From contig DTUH01000258.1 in NCBI GenBank assembly GCA_012964265.1, positions 1 to 7,968 of the forward strand: a DNA stretch of 7,968 nucleotides. The letters run 5' to 3'. Positions 1-6,561 of the stretch are shown one piece after another. The number at the start of each line of letters is the position of its first letter. Position 1 is the stretch's first letter. The translations under genes were made by a program, and so were the position numbers. This DNA comes from Candidatus Lambdaproteobacteria bacterium. Its GTDB lineage: Bacteria > SAR324 > NAC60-12. The notes beneath the pieces were generated by a model. It saw only the letters and a list, made by a program, of their open reading frames with translations, did not search any database and was not told the DNA's origin.

Positions 1-81
1 CCGGAGGTTTCCAATTGTGAAGCTACTGTTACTTCAAGTTCCAAAATGGATGACGAAGTTCAGAAAGCCAGAGCTTATTAG
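1..81 (+). CDS. possible 3' end of an upstream gene (partial, unidentified)
   Basis: The frame beginning at base 1 is open for 26 codons and stops at TAG 79-81, 27 bases before the iolE start. The peptide is hydrophilic and acidic near its end (…KMDDEVQKARAY) and shows no family motif. The frame beginning at base 2 is also open, to TAA 98-100, and gives a basic, leucine-rich peptide, so the choice of frame is a judgement. I prefer frame 1 because its composition is more ordinary for a protein and the 27-base gap matches the spacing of later genes. No function can be assigned. If real, it would place iolE inside the operon and not at its head. Confidence 0.3.
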   Translation, partial: PEVSNCEATVTSSSKMDDEVQKARAY

Positions 82-108
82 AACCTATTTCCACTCATAA
101 AAATATCC

Positions 109-1002
109 ATGTTTGCAAATAATCAAATCCGGTTAGCCATCGCACCGATTGCTTGGACCAACGATGACTTACCGGAACTAGGTGGAAACATTAGCTTTGA
201 GCAATGCATTGATGAAATGGCGGCTACCGGATTTTCCGGAAGTGAGATCGGCAACAAGTACCCAAAAGACCCCGCTGTGCTCAAACCGGTTTTGGAACAG
301 CGCGGACTGCAAATTTCCTCGGCGTGGATCAGTACTTTTTTCAGTGAAGAAGGACGAACAGAAGAAACAGTCACCCATTTTATAGTACAGATGAATTTTC
401 TCAAGGCAATGGGAGCGAAGGTCATTAACGTCTGCGAGTGTGGTCACTGTATCCAGGGAACTCCAAGCCACGTTTTTGATCGTCCATCCTACACGGATCA
501 ACAGTGGGTGCTGGTTGAGAATGGCTTGAACCGGATAGGGAAAATAGCCCGTGACAATGGAATGGTGATCGCCTATCACTACCACATGGGAACGATGGTC
601 CAGAATGCAGACGAAACCGAACGGCTATTGGAAATGACCGATCCGGATTTGGTGCATCTGCTGGTTGATACCGGGCACACACACTACGCAGGGGACGATC
701 CACTGACTATCATTCAGAAATACGGTTCGCGTATCCGCAACGTGCATCTCAAAGACATTCGCCAACCGGTGTTGGATGAAGTTCATGCGAAAAAAATGAG
801 CTTTCTGGATTCCGTCAAAGCTGGAGTCTTCACTGTTCCGGGAGATGGGGTCATCCCGTTTGATCCGATTTTCCAAGCATTGGCAGACACACATTATCAA
901 GGCTGGTTTGTGGTCGAAGCAGAGCAAGATCCGGACAAAGCAAATCCGCTGGAATACGCTAAAAAGGCGCGAACGTTCATTCGTGAACATGCAGGAATCT
1001 AA
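109..1002 (+). CDS. iolE: myo-inosose-2 dehydratase, IolE (xylose isomerase-like TIM barrel)
   Basis: IolE removes water from 2-keto-myo-inositol (scyllo-inosose) to give 3D-(3,5/4)-trihydroxycyclohexane-1,2-dione, the second step of cytosolic inositol breakdown. The 297-residue length is normal for the family. The N-terminal block IAPIAWTNDDLPELGG (residues 11-26) is the signature I know from IolE, followed by GSEIGNKYP (44-52). Later barrel motifs are HYHMGT (157-162), VDTGH (186-190), HLKD (213-216), VPGDG (243-247) and VEAEQDP (269-275). D187, H213 and E270 or E272 are the likely metal-binding residues, by analogy with the superfamily. The start is ATG 109: the only upstream in-frame codons lie after the TAG at 79 and include no usual start. 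No clear Shine-Dalgarno sequence precedes it. The next gene begins at the base after the stop. An odd point is a CxCxxC cluster at C109, C111 and C114. A role on a related keto-cyclitol or keto-sugar cannot be excluded. Confidence 0.88.
   Translation: MFANNQIRLAIAPIAWTNDDLPELGGNISFEQCIDEMAATGFSGSEIGNKYPKDPAVLKPVLEQRGLQISSAWISTFFSEEGRTEETVTHFIVQMNFLKAMGAKVINVCECGHCIQGTPSHVFDRPSYTDQQWVLVENGLNRIGKIARDNGMVIAYHYHMGTMVQNADETERLLEMTDPDLVHLLVDTGHTHYAGDDPLTIIQKYGSRIRNVHLKDIRQPVLDEVHAKKMSFLDSVKAGVFTVPGDGVIPFDPIFQALADTHYQGWFVVEAEQDPDKANPLEYAKKARTFIREHAGI
993..996 (+). promoter_or_regulatory. ribosome binding site of oxidoreductase 1
   Basis: AGGA lies six bases before ATG 1003, inside the last codons of iolE. 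It supports that start and implies that the two genes are translated as a coupled pair. Confidence 0.5.
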
Positions 1003-2190
1003 ATGAGCAACCGATTTCGCAACCAACCTCCATTACTCTATGGCATGGTCGGAGGTGGCTCGACGAGCCAGATTGGAGACAGCCACCGGGTGGCGCTACG
1101 TCGGGATAGTTATTATGAGCTTGTTGCCGGAGCATTCGACATTGACAAGGAACGCGGACGGCAATATGGAGAGTCCCTTGGTTTGGATACAGCTCGAGTT
1201 TACGCAGACTATCAGCAAATGGCACAGACAGAATCCGCCCGTGAAGACGGAATTCATGTCGTGGGAATCATGACTCCCAACAACACCCACTACACGATAG
1301 CGAAAACGTTTCTGGAAGCCGGAATTCATGTCATTTTAGAAAAGCCCATTACTACGACGACAGACGACGCATTGAGTTTGATAAGGCTGGCTCAAGAGAA
1401 AGACCTGCTTTGTGCCTCAATGTACTGCTATAGCGGCTACCCAATGGTCCGACAAGCGCGGGCGATGGTGGCTGCGGGAGAACTCGGCGAGATTACGGTG
1501 GTGCAAACAGAATTTGCTCATGGGAACTGCGCAACCGCTGTTGAGCAACACAGCGAAGGAGTTGCGTGGCGCAACGACCCTAAAACCTCCGGTGGGACGT
1601 TTGTTTTGGGGGATGTGGGCACTCATGCGTTACACCTGGCCACGTTTATCACCGGACAGCAAGTTCGTGAAGTCGCAGCAGACCGCCAAAGTTTTGTGAG
1701 GGGCCGTGTGTTGGAAGACAACGCCCATGTTTTCCTGCATTTTGAAAAAGGCGCGGCGGGATATTTGTGGGCCAGCGGGGTCGCGGTTGGACACCGGCAT
1801 GGTTTGGCCATCCGGATTTACGGTACCCAAGCCGGAATTGAATGGCATCAAGAACAGCCCAACCAATTGCGTTACACCAAATTGGGGCAAGCTTCCCGAA
1901 ATTTGGAACTGGATTCTCCCGAACTTCATCCCTCTGCCAAACGTTTGTTGCGCGTAGGAGCGGGTCATCCGGAAGGCTATTTTGAAGCATTCAGCAATAT
2001 TTATTCAGATTTTGCGGAAGTACTCCTGGCCAAACTTTCCAGGACAATGCCTGATCCGCTCAGTTTGGATTTTCCGACATTGGAAGATGGCGCACACGGA
2101 GTCAAATTTTTGGAAGCATGTGTCGAGTCTGCGGACAATAATGGACGCTGGACCAACTCTGAACTTCGTGATTCAGGAAAATCATTTTGA
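1003..2190 (+). CDS. Gfo/Idh/MocA family NAD(P)-dependent oxidoreductase 1
   Basis: This 395-residue protein is a cytosolic dehydrogenase of the glucose-fructose oxidoreductase / inositol dehydrogenase family, which oxidises or reduces a ring hydroxyl or keto group of sugars and cyclitols using NAD(P). The N-terminal Rossmann fold starts with VGGGSTSQIGDSHR (16-29). The family's cofactor motif appears as LEKP (112-115), and the substrate-domain motif GDVGTHALHL (203-212) carries H208, the usual catalytic histidine position. Long insertions and the C-terminal GHPEGYFEAF (321-330) match a subgroup of about 390 residues that I associate with polyol operons and not the shorter classical IolG. ATG 1003 directly follows the iolE stop (TAA 1000-1002), so translational coupling is likely. 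The direct abutment suggests that its product or substrate is shared with IolE, for example an inosose epimer. The exact substrate cannot be read from sequence. Confidence 0.88.
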   Translation: MSNRFRNQPPLLYGMVGGGSTSQIGDSHRVALRRDSYYELVAGAFDIDKERGRQYGESLGLDTARVYADYQQMAQTESAREDGIHVVGIMTPNNTHYTIAKTFLEAGIHVILEKPITTTTDDALSLIRLAQEKDLLCASMYCYSGYPMVRQARAMVAAGELGEITVVQTEFAHGNCATAVEQHSEGVAWRNDPKTSGGTFVLGDVGTHALHLATFITGQQVREVAADRQSFVRGRVLEDNAHVFLHFEKGAAGYLWASGVAVGHRHGLAIRIYGTQAGIEWHQEQPNQLRYTKLGQASRNLELDSPELHPSAKRLLRVGAGHPEGYFEAFSNIYSDFAEVLLAKLSRTMPDPLSLDFPTLEDGAHGVKFLEACVESADNNGRWTNSELRDSGKSF

Positions 2191-2203
2191 TCTAAAAGTT
2201 TCC

Positions 2204-3934
2204 ATGTCCTCAAAGAAAAAACCGGAATCTCTTCGTAGTCAACGCTGGTATGGTCCGGACGATCTGCGTTCATTTGGACACCGCTCCCGTACCAAACAAA
2301 TGGGCCTGCATCGGGATGAATTCGTGGGTAAGCCCGTGATTGGCATCATCAACACTTGGAACGAGATGAACACCTGCCACACGCACTTTCCTCAGCGTGT
2401 GCAGGATGTGAAACGTGGAGTTTTAGCCGCGGGAGGGTTTCCGGTGGAACTGCCCGCGATGTCGTTGGGTGAGCAGTTGATGAAGCCGACAGCGATGATG
2501 TATCGTAATTTTCTGGCGATGGAGGTGGAAGAACTTTTGCGCAGCTACCCTATCGACGGTGCGGTGCTCATGGGAGGTTGCGACAAAACCACGCCCGGCG
2601 TGTTAATGGGCGCAATCAGTATGAATTTACCCTGCATCTACGTTCCCGGAGGAGCGATGCTGCGCGGACATTGGCGGGGGGAAACCTTGGGAAGCGGCAC
2701 CGATGTTTGGAAATATTGGGATGATCGGCGCTCCGGCAAGCTGGATGAAAAAAGTTGGTTTGAAATTGAAGACGGCATTGCCCGCTCTCCGGGGACTTGC
2801 ATGACGATGGGTACTGCCGCAACCATGATGTCGATGGCCGATGCTCTTGGCATGTTGCTTCCGGGAGCATCTTCCATTCCGGCGGTGGACTCGAATCACA
2901 ACAGGATGGCATCGCTCAGTGGGCGACGTGCGGTCGAGTTGGTTTGGGAGGACATCAAGCCCACCGATATTCTCACTGAACAGGCGATTGAAAACGCAAT
3001 CATGGTACAGATGGCAATCGGTGGTTCCACCAATGGCATCATTCATCTCACGGCTTTGGCGCGTCGTGTCGGCATTCCCTTGGATTTGGAGCGTTTTGAC
3101 AAATTTTCTCAAGGCATCCCGCTGCTGGCCAATCTGAAGCCTTCCGGGCAATATGTTATGGAAGATTTTTATTATGCTGGCGGATTACGTGCCTTGATGA
3201 AACGACTCGAAGCCAGGCTGCATCTGGACATTTCAACCATCAACGGTCAAACAGTACGGGAGAATTTGCAGGGAGCCGAAGTCTTCAATCCGGATGTAAT
3301 TCTTACATTAGAGCATCCTGTAAAGCAAGCCGGCGGCACCGCCATTTTGCGTGGAAGCCTTGCGCCGAATGGTGCGGTTATCAAACCGACAGCTGCCGAA
3401 GAACGCTTGTGGAAACATCGCGGACCGGCACTGGTTTTCAAAGACATTCGGGATTTGAAAGCCCGTGTGGATTCTGACGACTTGGAAGTCACAGCGGATT
3501 CAGTTTTGGTTCTGCAAAACGCGGGGCCGATTGGTGCTCCGGGAATGCCTGAATGGGGACAGTTGCCGGTACCGAAAAAATTGCTGGATCAGGGAATTCG
3601 AGATATCGTCCGCATTTCTGACGCTCGTATGAGCGGTACCAGTTATGGTGCGTGCGTGCTTCATGTTTCTCCGGAATCCGCGTTGGGCGGGCCACTAGCG
3701 CTGGTTCAGGATGGGGACTTGATTGAACTGGATATCGAAAATAGACGCTTGGATTTGTTGGTTCCGGAATCTGAATTGAAAACACGGCGCCAACAATGGC
3801 AACCTCCGGATGCTAAAGCCAGTCGGGGTTATGCCAAGCTCTACATCCAACATGTGACCCAAGCACACGAAGGATGCGATTTTGACTTTTTACAAGGAAC
3901 TCCCGGTGAAACTCCAGAACCGGATATTTATTGA
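2204..3934 (+). CDS. IlvD/Edd family sugar-acid (aldonate) dehydratase, Fe-S enzyme
   Basis: The enzyme belongs to the dihydroxyacid/phosphogluconate dehydratase family and most resembles the pentonate/hexonate branch (L-arabinonate, D-xylonate and related dehydratases), which convert an aldonate to its 2-keto-3-deoxy acid. At 576 residues it has the branch's usual length. Cluster cysteines are C58 (NTCHTH), C126 (GGCDKTTPG) and C199 (PGTCMTMGT). Their positions are almost those of the [2Fe-2S] ligands reported for Rhizobium arabinonate dehydratase (C59, C127, C200). K128 in CDKTTP is the candidate carbamylated lysine, and S477/T479 in ARMSGTSYG match the catalytic serine region. ATG 2204 is preferred because family homology starts just after it (LRSQRWYG). 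The frame is open back to 1982, but that stretch lies in the upstream gene's coding sequence and lacks family similarity. The gap after the previous stop is 13 bases and no clear ribosome binding site is seen. IlvD (branched-chain amino acid synthesis) is unlikely given this context and the RGETLGSGTDVWK motif. Confidence 0.87.
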   Translation: MSSKKKPESLRSQRWYGPDDLRSFGHRSRTKQMGLHRDEFVGKPVIGIINTWNEMNTCHTHFPQRVQDVKRGVLAAGGFPVELPAMSLGEQLMKPTAMMYRNFLAMEVEELLRSYPIDGAVLMGGCDKTTPGVLMGAISMNLPCIYVPGGAMLRGHWRGETLGSGTDVWKYWDDRRSGKLDEKSWFEIEDGIARSPGTCMTMGTAATMMSMADALGMLLPGASSIPAVDSNHNRMASLSGRRAVELVWEDIKPTDILTEQAIENAIMVQMAIGGSTNGIIHLTALARRVGIPLDLERFDKFSQGIPLLANLKPSGQYVMEDFYYAGGLRALMKRLEARLHLDISTINGQTVRENLQGAEVFNPDVILTLEHPVKQAGGTAILRGSLAPNGAVIKPTAAEERLWKHRGPALVFKDIRDLKARVDSDDLEVTADSVLVLQNAGPIGAPGMPEWGQLPVPKKLLDQGIRDIVRISDARMSGTSYGACVLHVSPESALGGPLALVQDGDLIELDIENRRLDLLVPESELKTRRQQWQPPDAKASRGYAKLYIQHVTQAHEGCDFDFLQGTPGETPEPDIY

Positions 3935-3938
3935 GAGA
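3933..3938 (+). promoter_or_regulatory. ribosome binding site deciding the start of oxidoreductase 2
   Basis: GAGAGA overlaps the stop of the dehydratase gene and sits five bases before ATG 3944 but only two before the in-frame GTG 3941. This favours ATG 3944 as the start. Confidence 0.4.
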
Positions 3939-3943
3939 TTGTG

Positions 3944-5050
3944 ATGGTACACGTTCGTATTGGAATCATTGGAACCAGTTGGTGGGCGGACACCATGTAT
4001 TTACCGTCGCTGGCCGGTAGCGAAAAAGCTATTGTTGTCGCTTGTTGTGGACGCAATGAAGAACGCGCCCGCAAGTTGGCAGAAATTTGGATAATTCCGA
4101 AAGTATATACAGATTGGCAAACGATGCTGAATGAAGAACCGCTGGATGCTCTGATTATTAGCACCACGAATTCCACTCACTGCCCCATCACGCTTGCTGC
4201 GCTGGAAAAAGGGTTGCATGTGCTTTGTGAAAAACCACTCGCTTTGAATTATGCCGAGGCAAAGCGCATGCTGGAATCGTCACAAATTCATCAAGCTGTG
4301 ACAATGGTGCCATTCACGTACTCTTTTGTTCCCATGGCTCAAACCATCAAACGTTTGCTGAGTGAAGGTTATTTGGGGAAACTGCACCATCTGAATTTCC
4401 GGTATTACGCCAATTTTGGCCGGTCTCCGGAATACCATTGGCGGTTCAATAAAAAACTGGCGGGTTCCGGCTCCTTAGGCGATGTCGGTTCTCATTTCCT
4501 CTATTTAGCCGTGTGGTTCTTTGGAGAGGTCACTCACGTTTTTGCTGAATTAGATACCGTGATTGAGCGTCCAAAACTTGACCCTTCAGAACAGCCCTAT
4601 GTGCAGGCAGATGATTTCAGTATTGTGATATTGACGTTCGCCAATGGTGCGAAGGGCGTGGTGCAGGCCAGCACCGTCGCACATGAACCTACCCCTTGGG
4701 GACAAACGCACTACCTGGACCTGCACGGTTCCGGTGGAACTTTACGTGGCTGGACCGATTGGGAAAGGACTTACCAACTTCTTGGTGCCAAAGCGGAAGA
4801 GACGCAGTTTCAGGAAATTGAAATTCCCGAAATGATACAGGATGGTCGGCAACGTGAGGACATCCAGCAAATGTACAAAGAAACGTTTCGCAAACGCGGC
4901 CAGATGGTCGGTGATTTTGTCGAAGCTGTTGCTTCCGGAACAGAATGCAGACCGAATTTTGAAGACGGAACATGCATTCAACGGATTCTGGATGCTGCTT
5001 TGCTGAGTTCATCAGAGGGGCGCAAAGTGGCGATTGAGGAAATTACATAA
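3944..5050 (+). CDS. Gfo/Idh/MocA family oxidoreductase 2
   Basis: This is a second, clearly different member of the family, with 368 residues from ATG 3944. The Rossmann entry reads IGIIGTSWWADTM (6-18), where the usual GxGxxG/A pattern is altered to GxxGxSWWA. The cofactor motif CEKP is at 95-98 and GDVGSH, with the candidate catalytic H184, is at 179-184. A C-terminal α/β domain follows and ends in the normal family manner (DGTCIQRILDAALLSS…). GTG 3941 is an alternative start that would add one residue. Nine bases separate it from the dehydratase gene, with the binding site overlapping that gene's stop, and 21 bases follow before the aldehyde dehydrogenase. Its position between two sugar-acid enzymes suggests that it oxidises an aldose or a keto-deoxy acid intermediate, or supplies the lactone entering the dehydratase branch. 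That is inference; substrate and cofactor preference are unknown. Confidence 0.87.
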   Translation: MVHVRIGIIGTSWWADTMYLPSLAGSEKAIVVACCGRNEERARKLAEIWIIPKVYTDWQTMLNEEPLDALIISTTNSTHCPITLAALEKGLHVLCEKPLALNYAEAKRMLESSQIHQAVTMVPFTYSFVPMAQTIKRLLSEGYLGKLHHLNFRYYANFGRSPEYHWRFNKKLAGSGSLGDVGSHFLYLAVWFFGEVTHVFAELDTVIERPKLDPSEQPYVQADDFSIVILTFANGAKGVVQASTVAHEPTPWGQTHYLDLHGSGGTLRGWTDWERTYQLLGAKAEETQFQEIEIPEMIQDGRQREDIQQMYKETFRKRGQMVGDFVEAVASGTECRPNFEDGTCIQRILDAALLSSSEGRKVAIEEIT

Positions 5051-5071
5051 CCATTATGATGCAGCTGAATT

Positions 5072-6514
5072 ATGTATGACTCATTCGGACTTTATTGGAA
5101 CGGTAAATGGCAGAAACCGTCTTCAGGAAAGAGCATTCCGGTGATCAGTCCTGTGACTGAAGAAGTGCTGGGTGAAGCCCCTGCGGCCAGTGAAGACGAC
5201 ACCCGGAATGCTATTGAATCGGCGGTTTCAGGAACCAGGCAATGGCGTAAGGTGCAGGCGTGGGAACGTTCCCGGATGTTGAGTCGAGTCGCTGATGTCA
5301 TGCGAGAGCATACGGACGATATGGCCCGTTGGCTGATCCTCGAACTCGGTAAACCGCTGGATCAATCGAGAGTTGAAGTCAGTATGGCGATTGAGCAATT
5401 CGAATGGTATGCGGAAGAAGCGAAACGTATTTATGGGCATGTGCTTGAAAGCCGTCAACCCCATGGCAAGGTACTGATTCAACATGAGCCTGTGGGCGTC
5501 GTGGCGGCTTTCACTTCATGGAATTTTCCGGTGGTACTGGCTGCTCGGAAAATCGCTCCTGCGTTAGCGGCGGGCTGTTCCGTAATTTTGCGGCCGGCGG
5601 AAGAGGCTCCGGGTTCAGCTATGGCTTTTGTCCAATGCCTTCATGAAGCCGGAATCCCAGCAGGCGTGATTAATCTTATCAATGGAGTTCCGGATACGGT
5701 TTCACCGGTTTTGATGAACGACCCGCGAGTCCGTAAAATTTCTCTGACCGGTTCTGTTCGGGTCGGGAAATTACTCGTGCAAGCTTCTGCAAAAACGCTC
5801 AAGCGGACTACAATGGAACTCGGTGGTCACGCTCCGGTGATTGTTTTCGCGGATGCCGATGCAGAGGCCATTGCGGAACAAGCGGCGCTGGTTAAGTTTA
5901 AACATTGCGGCCAAGTTTGCGCCTCGCCGTCACGCTTTTTTATTCACGAAAGCCAAGCTGAAGAGTTCACTAATAAATTCATCGAAATCGCCAGGAATTT
6001 CAAATTGGGGAATGGCCTGGATTCGGATGTGGACATCGGTCCCCTGGCGACCAGGAAACGCTTGAATGAAGTGGAACAAATGGTGGCGGGGACGCTGGAA
6101 TCCGGGGCACGTTTGAGATTAGGCGGCAAACGTCCGGAAGGTTTCGCGCGTGGATTTTTTTACGAACCCACCGTTTTCGATCAAGTTCCGGATCATGCGC
6201 CCATTATGAAGGAAGAACCCTTCGGACCATTGGTTCCGATTACGACATTCCGGAAGTTTGATGAAATGATTGAACGTGCCAACAGCTTGGAATACGGACT
6301 CACTAGCTACGTGTTTACCCGTTCACAACGTCTGGCACATGACACAGCTGATGCTCTGGAAGCAGGGATGGTTGCCGTCAACACATTCGCTTTGGCATCG
6401 GCGGAAACACCGTATGGCGGTATCAAACAAAGCGGTTTCGGACGGGAAGGCGGCTCTCAAGGTATTCACGATTATCTCAATGTCAAATATGTCAACATGG
6501 TGATGGAAGAATGA
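5072..6514 (+). CDS. NAD-type aldehyde dehydrogenase (semialdehyde dehydrogenase-like)
   Basis: This is a full-length aldehyde dehydrogenase of 480 residues, which oxidises an aldehyde to a carboxylic acid in the cytosol. Catalytic elements are all present: N151 in SWNFP (149-153), E249 in ELGG (249-252), C283 in GQVCASPSR (280-288) and EEPFGP (381-386). The nucleotide-binding loop is LTGSVRVG (225-232). E177 in RPAEEAP is the position that favours NAD over NADP in this family, while R174 replaces the usual lysine. The sequence resembles succinate- or 2-oxoglutarate-semialdehyde dehydrogenases. In an operon with an aldonate dehydratase, the natural guesses are 2-oxoglutarate semialdehyde (Weimberg-type route) or glycolaldehyde/lactaldehyde (aldolase route). 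It does not look like the CoA-dependent methylmalonate-semialdehyde dehydrogenase IolA. ATG 5072 fits the family N-terminus (YWNGKW). No Shine-Dalgarno sequence is seen, and a seven-codon reading frame (5056-5079) overlaps the start. Confidence 0.9.
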   Translation: MYDSFGLYWNGKWQKPSSGKSIPVISPVTEEVLGEAPAASEDDTRNAIESAVSGTRQWRKVQAWERSRMLSRVADVMREHTDDMARWLILELGKPLDQSRVEVSMAIEQFEWYAEEAKRIYGHVLESRQPHGKVLIQHEPVGVVAAFTSWNFPVVLAARKIAPALAAGCSVILRPAEEAPGSAMAFVQCLHEAGIPAGVINLINGVPDTVSPVLMNDPRVRKISLTGSVRVGKLLVQASAKTLKRTTMELGGHAPVIVFADADAEAIAEQAALVKFKHCGQVCASPSRFFIHESQAEEFTNKFIEIARNFKLGNGLDSDVDIGPLATRKRLNEVEQMVAGTLESGARLRLGGKRPEGFARGFFYEPTVFDQVPDHAPIMKEEPFGPLVPITTFRKFDEMIERANSLEYGLTSYVFTRSQRLAHDTADALEAGMVAVNTFALASAETPYGGIKQSGFGREGGSQGIHDYLNVKYVNMVMEE

Positions 6515-6561
6515 AAACAATGATTGAAAAAATAACTTTTGATGCAACGACACCTCTTTAA
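6511..6561 (+). other. 16-codon reading frame overlapping the aldehyde dehydrogenase stop and the PhyH start
   Basis: ATG 6511 overlaps the TGA at 6512-6514 in an ATGA arrangement typical of coupled genes. The frame runs 16 codons (MKTMIEKITFDATTPL) to TAA 6559-6561, 18 bases inside the next gene, which is read in the +1 frame relative to it. It may be a coupling leader peptide, chance, or the original PhyH N-terminus lost to a one-base change. There is no independent evidence that it is translated. Confidence 0.25.

Noticed and set aside
82..108. Promoter for the operon just before iolE
   Set aside because: The 27 bases are AT-rich but I could not place a convincing -35/-10 pair, and an upstream coding frame probably ends at 81.
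178..585. 135-codon minus-strand frame inside iolE
   Set aside because: It is antisense to conserved IolE motifs and has no recognisable domain.
625..1026. 133-codon minus-strand frame across the iolE/oxidoreductase 1 junction
   Set aside because: Both + strand genes are strongly supported by family motifs through this region, and the minus-strand peptide looks like reverse-complement noise.
1982..2203. In-frame upstream extension of the dehydratase frame, adding 74 residues
   Set aside because: It overlaps the 3' coding part of oxidoreductase 1 in another frame, shows no resemblance to IlvD/Edd N-termini, and the family similarity begins right after ATG 2204.
2627..3151. 174-codon open frame on the minus strand
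   Set aside because: It lies wholly inside the dehydratase gene, whose Fe-S and substrate motifs are intact, and its translation has no family signature. It is a shadow frame.
5072..6514. Assignment as methylmalonate-semialdehyde dehydrogenase (IolA)
   Set aside because: The sequence around the catalytic cysteine (GQVCASPSR) and the overall motifs fit the hydrolytic semialdehyde dehydrogenases rather than the CoA-acylating IolA group.
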